A DNA stretch of 7,739 nucleotides from an uncultured Armatimonadota bacterium (GTDB lineage Bacteria > Armatimonadota > Armatimonadia > Armatimonadales > Armatimonadaceae): NCBI GenBank assembly GCA_903924445.1, contig CAIYBQ010000093.1, positions 1 to 7,739 of the forward strand, in the 5' to 3' direction. Below are positions 1 through 6,200 of the stretch, piece after piece (the stretch's first letter is position 1; each line of letters starts with the position of its first letter). The notes under the pieces are model-generated. The model did no database searches and was not told the DNA's origin. It was given only the letters and a program-made list of their open reading frames with translations. The position numbers were made by a program, and so were the translations under genes.

Positions 1-1314
1 AACCTGTATGGAGACATTGGAATCCTCACGCAGCTGACCGCGTCATCTTCATTCCATGTAGAGACGGGAGTTGCGACGGCGATTGCATTGCTGCTCTTTG
101 GTGGTGCTGCTGGTAAAAGCGCGCAGCTTCCGCTGTTTGTATGGCTTCCAGATGCGATGGAAGGTCCTACACCGGTTTCTGCTTTGATCCACGCTGCTAC
201 GATGGTAACGGCAGGTATTTATCTGGTTTGTAGATTCCATCTCCTCTTCGAGATGTCGCCGCTTGCAATGCAGGTTGTTGCATGGACCGGTGGACTTACC
301 GCATTAGTAGCCGCATGTGCTGGAGTGGCTCAGTGGGACATCAAGAAGGTGCTCGCTTACTCCACCGTGTCTCAGCTCGGATTGATGTTCGTTGCATGTG
401 GCTGTGGTGCGTTCACTGCAGCGATGTTCCATGTAACGACGCACGCATTCTTTAAGGCGCTTTTATTCCTTGGGGCTGGTGCAGTAATCCATGCCCTCCA
501 CGGCGAGCAAGACATGCGCAAGATGGGCGGACTTGCCTCAAAGATAAAGTCAACCCACCTGTTGGTTCTTATTGGAACTATCGCCATCGCGGGAATCCCG
601 CCGCTTGCTGGATTCTGGTCAAAAGATGAAATCCTCCTGGCCGCCTTTGATCACAATCGTCCGGTCTATGGATTAGCTGCTGCGACCAGCGCACTCACCG
701 CGTTCTATATGTGGCGGATGTATATGCTCACCTTCCAAGGTTCCAGCCGGGTGGATGAACATACTGCGCATCACTTGCACCATCCAGATACCCGTATAGT
801 ATTGCCGTTGGCAATCCTGGGGATTCTTAGTGTTGTTGCGGGATTCATGAATGCTCCTGCCGTAGGTTTACACTTCTACTCCGATTGGTTGGCGCCTGTT
901 ATCCCTTCGCCAGAACATTCCCACAACAGTGGCTTAGTGATGGGTATCAGTGTTGTTGTTGCGTTGGTGGCATCCGCAATATCTGTAGCGAAGTACAAAA
1001 CCTTCACAGTCGGCACCGGTGAAAAATCAAGCCCAGTGTTTGCGTTCTTCGCGTCGGCGCTTCGCTTCGATGACCTCTATGCAGCCATCGTCGTAAAACC
1101 GCTAACTGCCGCCGCCGCGTGGTCCAACTTATCGGTTGAACGAAACGGCGCCCGTGGACTACTACGCCTTGGTCATTCAAGCGTGGATTTCGTCGGAAAG
1201 TCTGTCCGACGCTGGCAAAGCGGAATTGTGGGTGACTATATCCTTAGCATGGCTATCTGCTTGATTGTCATTGTTTCAGTGGTCTTAATTGCTGGAACCC
1301 GAGGAGGCAACTGA
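1..1314 (+). CDS. nuoL: NADH-quinone oxidoreductase subunit L, 5'-truncated by window edge
   Basis: This is the C-terminal part (437 residues) of the largest antiporter-like, proton-pumping membrane subunit of respiratory complex I. The frame is open from base 1, so the start lies upstream. Aligning Lys39 of the fragment (GKSAQLP) with E. coli NuoL Lys229 implies that about 190 residues are missing. Visible family signatures are WLPDAMEGPTPVSALIHAAT (His64), DIKKVLAYST (Lys115), H-x3-H (His144, His148) followed by FFK (Lys152), and GFWSKDEIL (Lys208). These are the buried Lys/His proton-channel residues of the family. The C-terminus has the expected amphipathic region for the lateral helix, starting near FDDLYAAI, and a final membrane helix at about residues 413-432. 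The TGA stop is followed after one base by nuoM. Nothing suggests a frameshift. Confidence in the family is very high. Confidence 0.97.
   Translation, partial: NLYGDIGILTQLTASSSFHVETGVATAIALLLFGGAAGKSAQLPLFVWLPDAMEGPTPVSALIHAATMVTAGIYLVCRFHLLFEMSPLAMQVVAWTGGLTALVAACAGVAQWDIKKVLAYSTVSQLGLMFVACGCGAFTAAMFHVTTHAFFKALLFLGAGAVIHALHGEQDMRKMGGLASKIKSTHLLVLIGTIAIAGIPPLAGFWSKDEILLAAFDHNRPVYGLAAATSALTAFYMWRMYMLTFQGSSRVDEHTAHHLHHPDTRIVLPLAILGILSVVAGFMNAPAVGLHFYSDWLAPVIPSPEHSHNSGLVMGISVVVALVASAISVAKYKTFTVGTGEKSSPVFAFFASALRFDDLYAAIVVKPLTAAAAWSNLSVERNGARGLLRLGHSSVDFVGKSVRRWQSGIVGDYILSMAICLIVIVSVVLIAGTRGGN
1301..1307 (+). promoter_or_regulatory. Shine-Dalgarno site that fixes the nuoM start
   Basis: GAGGAGG lies 8 bases before ATG 1316, an ideal spacing, inside the last codons of nuoL. 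It supports ATG 1316 over the in-frame TTG at 1289, which would add nine residues and has no site at a suitable distance. Confidence 0.85.
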
Positions 1315-1315
1315 T

Positions 1316-2782
1316 ATGAATGAACTTATTCTGGTGATTGTTGCCTTACCCTTGATTGCAGCAGTGATAGCTAGCCTTGTGCACGAAAAGTCGGCAAAGT
1401 CCATTTCTATTATCGGAAGCGCCATAGCGTGTTTGCTCTCAATACTGGGAATCACTACTGGTGGCACGATTGACAGAGGCTTCCACCATGTCTTCAATGC
1501 ACCTTGGTTGCCAAAACTTGGGCTGATGTTCAGCTTTGGACTCGACGGGATGTCATCCCTTTTGGTACTGCTTACCACGTTCCTAACGGTTATTGCGGTC
1601 ATCGTAATCCCTGCACCTAAGAACGCTGTACGAGCCTATTACCTGTCTATTCTTGTAGCCGGGGCCTTAACAAATGTCGCATTCGCATCGTTGAACATCT
1701 TGTTGTTCTACATCGCCTTCGAAGCAGCATTGATTCCTGTTTTGATTGCGATTGGGATGTTCGGTGGTGGAGACCGAAGCAAAGCTGCAATCCAGTTTTT
1801 CGTATTCACTGTTATTGGTTCGCTCCTCCTTCTGAGTGCGATCATTGGGCTGAGAATCGCTACCGGGACATTTGATTACCTAACGCTCCATGACTTGGTG
1901 GCGGCTGGTGCGGTTGACCCATCGTTGCTGCGCTGGTTTGCAATTGCATCGTTTATTGCATTCGCGACCAAGGCCGCTGTTGTTCCCCTGCACGCATGGC
2001 TTGGCCGTGCGTACATCAATACACCTACGGGAATGCTCCTGTTGCTGTCCGGTGCGATGGCAAAGCTTGGTGTTTATGGCCTGATACGCTTTACGTTGCC
2101 ACTTGGTGGAGACTTTGCTGAAAGCCTCGTTCCACTTATCGTGACGCTTGGAGCCGTGTCCGTTGTCTACGGAGCATTTGTAGCTGCTGCACAAACCGAC
2201 ATCAAGGCTGTCATCGCGTTCTCATCGATTAGCCACATGGGCTACATCGTCATTGGAGCGGTAGTAGGGGATGACGCTGCGCGCTCTGGTAGCGTTTTGC
2301 AGATGCTCAACCATGGAATCACGACGGGCGCTTTGTTCATCTGTTGTGATTTCATCTCACGGTACAGAGGCAGTCGTCAAGTGACCGCACTTGGTGGAAT
2401 TTGGTCCGACTCACCGTTGTTCAGCCGCTTGCTCCTTTTGTTCACGTTCTCATCGGTAGCACTCCCGCTAACCAATGGATTTGTGGGTGAATTCCTGATT
2501 CTACTTGGAGCTTTCCATAAATTCCCATACCAGACGGCGATCGCATCCGCCGGGGCTATCGGTTCTGCCGTTTATATGCTGTGGATGATTCAGCGGAGCA
2601 TTTACGGCGGCTCAAAATCTGATGCATCCAAAGTGATATCCCTCGGAGTATCAGAGCGAAGTGTGTTGTTGGCGTTGGCACTGATGATCATTGGAATCGG
2701 TGTAGCCCCATCTCCATTGTTGGCGATTGCGTCAGACAATGGACACAAGGTTGGCGCTGCCATGCAGCCGGAGGTCAAGTAA
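1316..2782 (+). CDS. nuoM: NADH-quinone oxidoreductase subunit M
   Basis: Antiporter-like, proton-translocating membrane subunit of complex I, 488 residues, close to the usual length for NuoM, and hydrophobic throughout with about 14 predicted helices. Family landmarks are the helix-5 glutamate in AFEAALIPV (Glu136), FATKAAVVPLHAWL (Lys219, His226), GAMAKLGVYGLIRF (Lys250), TDIKAVIAFSSISHMGY, LNHGITTGALF (His333) and FVGEFLIL (Glu392). These match E. coli NuoM Glu144, Lys234, Lys265 and Glu407 by motif. One oddity is that the usual WLPDAHxxAPT segment after His226 reads WLGRAYINTPT here, so the Pro-Asp pair and the second His are lost. The start at ATG 1316 is set by a strong GAGGAGG site. 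The gene sits one base after the nuoL stop, and the TAA stop directly abuts the GTG start of nuoN in the same reading frame. Confidence 0.96.
   Translation: MNELILVIVALPLIAAVIASLVHEKSAKSISIIGSAIACLLSILGITTGGTIDRGFHHVFNAPWLPKLGLMFSFGLDGMSSLLVLLTTFLTVIAVIVIPAPKNAVRAYYLSILVAGALTNVAFASLNILLFYIAFEAALIPVLIAIGMFGGGDRSKAAIQFFVFTVIGSLLLLSAIIGLRIATGTFDYLTLHDLVAAGAVDPSLLRWFAIASFIAFATKAAVVPLHAWLGRAYINTPTGMLLLLSGAMAKLGVYGLIRFTLPLGGDFAESLVPLIVTLGAVSVVYGAFVAAAQTDIKAVIAFSSISHMGYIVIGAVVGDDAARSGSVLQMLNHGITTGALFICCDFISRYRGSRQVTALGGIWSDSPLFSRLLLLFTFSSVALPLTNGFVGEFLILLGAFHKFPYQTAIASAGAIGSAVYMLWMIQRSIYGGSKSDASKVISLGVSERSVLLALALMIIGIGVAPSPLLAIASDNGHKVGAAMQPEVK
2770..2775 (+). promoter_or_regulatory. Shine-Dalgarno site for the GTG start of nuoN
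   Basis: GGAGGT in the last codons of nuoM lies 7 bases before GTG 2783. It supports that non-ATG start over the next in-frame ATG at 2825, which would delete part of the first membrane helix. Confidence 0.8.
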
Positions 2783-4315
2783 GTGAATTTTGGTGATATT
2801 CATGCTGCAGGCGCTCCGATACTGATGGCAGTTGGGGGCTGCGTTGTACTGCTTACTGATCTTGCATCAAAGCGATCGGCTACCAGGAAGTTTGGTACGT
2901 TCCTGGCCATTCTCTTCTGTATTGCGTCGATGGTTTGCAGCTATACATTGGGTGGTCAGCTACGCACAGCGTTCTCAAATGGAATCGCTGTCGAAGGCCT
3001 CGTCGTTACAATGCAAATCCTGCTTGCAGCGATTGCAGCTATAACGATTGTTGCGTCATCCGAAATCTTGCAGTCCTTTCACTTGCCTAAGGGTGAGTAT
3101 CGTGCCCTGATCTTGCTTGCATCGGCAGGCGCAATGGTCTTGGTACAAAGTCTCGACTTGGTAAATGCCTTTGTTGGTATCGAGATAATGTCGGTTGCGT
3201 TCTATGTCCTTGCAGGCTACCGACGTGCTCAAGCGGCATCGGAAGAAGCTGGCGCAAAGTACTTCTTGATGGGCGCATTCGTTAGTGCAATCCTTCTTTT
3301 TGGCATCGCATTGATTTACGGCAGTGTCGGACTTGCGATGAAAGCAAATGGGCTTGAGCTGCCTCAAGGGTACTCGTTTACCAATATCGTAACAATCTCG
3401 AAGGCTATACATCAGGTTCCCGGATTCGGGACGAGCCCATTGTTTTTGCTTGGCGCGGTGATGCTTATCGGTTCGCTGATGTTTAAGGCTGGAGTTGCGC
3501 CATTCCATATGGTTGCTCCAGATGTGTACCAGGGCGCGCCGGCACCGATCGCTGGTTTTCTAGCGACGACGAGTAAAGTTGCTGCGTTTACAATCCTGAT
3601 GCGCTTCTTCACCATTTTGGCTGGCGCAGATACAGGAGCGGCAATCAACGTTGTTGTGATTGGGTTAGCGCTGCTGTCAATCATTGTTGGTAATACGGGT
3701 GCAGCGAATCAAAAGAGCATCAAACGCCTCTTTGGATATTCATCCGTTGCGCATGGTGGTTACATTGTCCTAGGCTTGTTGGCATCCCTCGGAACTGAAT
3801 CACAGGCTGCTGCGATTACCGCGGTTACCTTCTACATCGTGGCATACGCAATCACAACTATCGGAAGCTTTGCGGTTGTCGCATGGTTGGGTAAAGATGG
3901 CGAAGATGCTGATGCCATCAGTGCCTACCGTGGTCTCGGCAAGCGGAACCTTGGCGCAGCAATCACTCTTGGTATCTTCTTGCTTTCCCTGTCTGGAATA
4001 CCACTTACCGTTGGCTTCCTGACTAAGCTGGGTGTCTTCATGGCGCTGCTTAGCGCTGGTGGAACGTGGGTCGCTGTCGTTGCGCTCATCGGAAGTGCAA
4101 TTGGCTTGTATGCATATCTACGTGTGATCAGTGAGATGTTCTTTGTCGATTCAACCCAACAAGAGACATCTTCAACTGATGGTGCGAGCAAGCTGGTTGC
4201 TGTCTCCGCAGCAACATTAGTGATTGTGATGGGCGTGTTTCCAAGTCAGGCACTGCTGCCATCGTTTGAAGCATCCGTTACTGCCCCGCCGGTGTCAGGA
4301 GATGAAGTGAAATGA
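2783..4315 (+). CDS. nuoN: NADH-quinone oxidoreductase subunit N
   Basis: Third antiporter-like subunit of complex I, 510 residues, slightly longer than E. coli NuoN (about 485). It sits in the cytoplasmic membrane next to NuoM and contributes one proton channel. Landmarks are the helix-5 glutamate in VGIEIMS (Glu134), the broken-helix lysine in GAKYF (Lys159), LMFKAGVAPFH (Lys235, His242), the PDVYQGAP loop, TTSKVAAF (Lys265), SIKRLFGYSSVAHGGY (His324) and GIPLTVGFLTK (Lys415). A small oddity is FHMVAPDVY, where the family normally has Trp in place of Val243. The GTG start follows the nuoM stop with no gap and has a GGAGGT site. The last four bases (ATGA) overlap the start of ald, so translation of the two is probably coupled. 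NuoN normally closes a nuo operon, so the coupling to a dehydrogenase gene is unusual. Confidence 0.96.
   Translation: MNFGDIHAAGAPILMAVGGCVVLLTDLASKRSATRKFGTFLAILFCIASMVCSYTLGGQLRTAFSNGIAVEGLVVTMQILLAAIAAITIVASSEILQSFHLPKGEYRALILLASAGAMVLVQSLDLVNAFVGIEIMSVAFYVLAGYRRAQAASEEAGAKYFLMGAFVSAILLFGIALIYGSVGLAMKANGLELPQGYSFTNIVTISKAIHQVPGFGTSPLFLLGAVMLIGSLMFKAGVAPFHMVAPDVYQGAPAPIAGFLATTSKVAAFTILMRFFTILAGADTGAAINVVVIGLALLSIIVGNTGAANQKSIKRLFGYSSVAHGGYIVLGLLASLGTESQAAAITAVTFYIVAYAITTIGSFAVVAWLGKDGEDADAISAYRGLGKRNLGAAITLGIFLLSLSGIPLTVGFLTKLGVFMALLSAGGTWVAVVALIGSAIGLYAYLRVISEMFFVDSTQQETSSTDGASKLVAVSAATLVIVMGVFPSQALLPSFEASVTAPPVSGDEVK
4297..4302 (+). promoter_or_regulatory. Shine-Dalgarno site for ald within the nuoN end
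   Basis: AGGAGA sits about 10 bases before ATG 4312, inside the last nuoN codons. Together with the ATGA stop/start overlap it indicates that ald is translated directly after nuoN, from the same message. Confidence 0.65.
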
Positions 4316-5415
4316 TTATCGGCGTCCCGCGTGAAATAAAGGTTGATGAAAACCGTGTCGGTCTGGTGCCGGCTGGAGTTGAAGCACTCGTTTCTTCGGG
4401 ACACCGTGTCATTGTTGAATCCAACTGTGCCGTCGGAATTGGTTTGGGGAATGAACAGTACATCGCCGCTGGTGCAGAAATAGCAGACTTTGCATCTGAT
4501 GTCTGGGCTGCAGCCGACATGATCGTAAAAGTAAAGGAGCCTCTCGAAGCCGAGTACCCCTTACTACGCGATGGTCAAATTGTGTTTACATACTTTCACT
4601 TCGCGGCCGTTCCAAGCCTTGTCGAAGCATGTAAAGCATCCGGTGCGATTTGTATCGCGTACGAGACGGTCCAGTCATCCGATGGTCAGCTTCCTTTGCT
4701 GGCGCCCATGAGTGAGGTCGCTGGACGGATGGCGGTGCAAGAGGGTGCTAAGTACCTCGAGAAGGCGATGGGGGGGCGAGGAATCCTCCTCGGTGGCGTT
4801 CCGGGCGTAGCCCCTGCAAATGTGGCGATTATCGGTGGGGGGATGGTTGGGACAGAGGCCGCGAAGGTCGCTGCGGGCATGGGAGCCAATGTTACGGTTC
4901 TCGATGTTTCCTTGCCAAGGCTGCGGTACCTGAACGATGTCATGCCACGCAATGTGACGACATTATTTGCTAACAGCGGGACGATTCGGGAATCCGTGGT
5001 TGCTGCAGATTTAGTGATTGGTGCTGTACTTATCCGTGGTGCAAAGGCTCCAACATTGGTTCCTAGATCCTTGGTTGCCGCAATGAAACCCGGTGCTGTG
5101 ATTGTGGATGTAGCCGTTGACCAAGGCGGATGTGTTGAGACGATTCGTCCAACCACGCATCGGGATCCTGTTTACTTTGTGGATGGCGTTTTGCACTATG
5201 GTGTTGCCAATATGCCTGGTGCCGTTCCATTCACATCTACGTTTGCTCTGACAAATGCAACGCAGCCTTATGTGTCAAGGTTGGCATCTTTGGGGTGGAA
5301 AGCTGCAGTACAAAGTGATTCCAGCCTACGACATGGTCTTGTTTTTGCTCATGGTGACTGCTACTCTGTCGAAGTGTCCGAACAATTTTCACTCGACCTG
5401 AAAATCTTGCTTTAG
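4312..5415 (+). CDS. ald: Alanine dehydrogenase (NAD-dependent)
   Basis: Catalyses reversible oxidative deamination of L-alanine to pyruvate and ammonia with NAD+, in the cytoplasm. The length of 367 residues is typical. The catalytic set known from Mycobacterium tuberculosis Ald falls at identical positions: Arg15 (DENRVG), Lys75 (VKVKEP), His96 (YFHFA) and Asp270 (DVAVDQGG). The Rossmann NAD site is GGGMVG at 175-180, with Asp198 at the end of the next strand to bind the adenine ribose, which favours NAD over NADP. YETVQ, LPLLAPMSEVAGRM and VANMPGAVP...LTNAT are further family signatures. Two oddities are Phe307 in VPFTST, where the family normally has Arg or Lys, and a divergent final 35 residues. 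The start overlaps the nuoN stop by four bases, which places it in the complex I operon. NADH from alanine could feed complex I directly. This last point is inference. The family call is very secure. Confidence 0.95.
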   Translation: MIIGVPREIKVDENRVGLVPAGVEALVSSGHRVIVESNCAVGIGLGNEQYIAAGAEIADFASDVWAAADMIVKVKEPLEAEYPLLRDGQIVFTYFHFAAVPSLVEACKASGAICIAYETVQSSDGQLPLLAPMSEVAGRMAVQEGAKYLEKAMGGRGILLGGVPGVAPANVAIIGGGMVGTEAAKVAAGMGANVTVLDVSLPRLRYLNDVMPRNVTTLFANSGTIRESVVAADLVIGAVLIRGAKAPTLVPRSLVAAMKPGAVIVDVAVDQGGCVETIRPTTHRDPVYFVDGVLHYGVANMPGAVPFTSTFALTNATQPYVSRLASLGWKAAVQSDSSLRHGLVFAHGDCYSVEVSEQFSLDLKILL

Positions 5416-5432
5416 TCCTGCTGCGTCAGGTC
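5395..5432 (+). repeat. Imperfectly placed inverted repeat around the ald stop
   Basis: GACCTGA (5395-5401) and TCAGGTC (5426-5432) are perfect 7-base complements separated by 24 bases. A shorter CCTG/CAGG pair (5417-5420 and 5427-5430) lies inside and competes with it. The arm TCAGG is repeated in tandem (5426-5430 and 5431-5435). No T-run follows, so it does not look like an intrinsic terminator. It could be chance or a weak RNA structure between ald and the pseudopilin gene. Confidence 0.2.
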
Positions 5433-5447
5433 AGGTAAAGTAGAAGC

Positions 5448-6194
5448 ATGAAGCGCGCATTTACCTTGATTGAGCTGCTTGTTGTCATAGCAATTATTGC
5501 TGTCTTAGCGGCCATTCTGTTTCCAGTTTTTGCAACTGCGCGTGGCAAAGCGCGACAGACGGTGTGTACAAGTAATCTTAGACAAATCGGACTGGCGCTG
5601 CAGATGTACGCACAGGACTACGACGGTATGGTTCCGTTTGCAAAAGATGCATCCGATGCTTACGTTCCGCAAATCTGGTCGCCTGTGCCTGCATGTCAAG
5701 CACAGCTTGCGATAATGCCGTTTCTGCATCCGAGTCCCGACCCAACCCAGGTAGGCACTATTCTTCCAGGTGCTATGGATCCATATGTCAACTCAAAAGA
5801 TATCTGGCGTTGTCCCGGGGATGCAGGTTTTGACATTTTAGATAACAACTATTCCTGTGATGGTCCGTGTCCGCTTCCAGCGAGGCCGACGATGTTCAAA
5901 AAGTATGGTGCATCGTATTTGTTCCGCACCGAGCTAGCCTTTCGACGCGCTAACATCGATTCTTTTGAAGGCTTTGATATGCAGTCTCAGAGTGCAGTCG
6001 GACCCGCTGGTGTTAACTTTCTTTTCGATGGCAATGGGTCATGGCATGGTAGCAGCTTTGCTGTTGGAAGATCAGGACTTAGATACAACGTCCTGTATCT
6101 CGATGGACATGCAAAGTCGGCTTCCTATGATCAATATCAACGTGCCTGGGCGACGGATCTTGGACCTGTTGGCTCATCACTTTGCACTGACTAA
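5448..6194 (+). CDS. Pseudopilin with prepilin-type N-terminal cleavage/methylation signal (H-X9-DG class, variant)
   Basis: A 248-residue protein with a classic type IV prepilin leader. The short basic stretch MKRA is followed by FTLIELLVVIAIIAVLAAIL, with the +5 glutamate at Glu9. Prepilin peptidase should cut between Ala4 and Phe5 and methylate Phe5. The residue before the cut is Ala, not the usual Gly. The helix continues into FPVFATARGKARQTVC and SNLRQIGLALQMYAQDYD, the form abundant in Armatimonadota. The outer domain has WRCPGD (Cys122) and a CDGPC pair (Cys137, Cys141), which may form disulfides outside the membrane. The C-terminal H-X9-DG motif is present as NVLYLDGHAK, but the expected His is Ser209. 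Such proteins occur in many copies per genome and their partners are largely unknown. The start is certain from the leader. Only a weak AGGT lies 11 bases upstream. The gene follows ald by 32 bases. Confidence 0.9.
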   Translation: MKRAFTLIELLVVIAIIAVLAAILFPVFATARGKARQTVCTSNLRQIGLALQMYAQDYDGMVPFAKDASDAYVPQIWSPVPACQAQLAIMPFLHPSPDPTQVGTILPGAMDPYVNSKDIWRCPGDAGFDILDNNYSCDGPCPLPARPTMFKKYGASYLFRTELAFRRANIDSFEGFDMQSQSAVGPAGVNFLFDGNGSWHGSSFAVGRSGLRYNVLYLDGHAKSASYDQYQRAWATDLGPVGSSLCTD

Positions 6195-6200
6195 TTCCTG

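Noticed and set aside
1191..1211. Inverted repeat CGTCGGA / TCCGACG near the end of nuoL
   Set aside because: It is a 7-base stem within the conserved lateral-helix coding region, with no T-run and no nearby gene boundary that needs it. Chance is a sufficient explanation.
1289..1315. TTG at 1289 as the nuoM start, giving nine extra residues
   Set aside because: The strong GAGGAGG site is 8 bases from ATG 1316, and NuoM proteins begin with a hydrophobic helix straight after the start, as MNELILVIV does here. The extra residues are charged and overlap nuoL.
3056..3508. Long open frame on the - strand opposite nuoN, and similar frames opposite nuoM, ald and the amidohydrolase
   Set aside because: All lie fully inside well-conserved + strand genes. 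Their translations are rich in Arg, His, Cys and Gln with no domain pattern, as expected for shadows of membrane-protein coding sequence.
5407..5441. Possible promoter before the pseudopilin (TTGCTT and TAAAGT)
   Set aside because: The candidate -10 matches four of six bases and the -35 only three, and they are 23 bases apart, too far for a standard promoter.
5395..5447. Intrinsic terminator after ald
   Set aside because: The inverted repeat there has a 24-base loop and no following T-run, and the next gene begins within 16 bases of its end.
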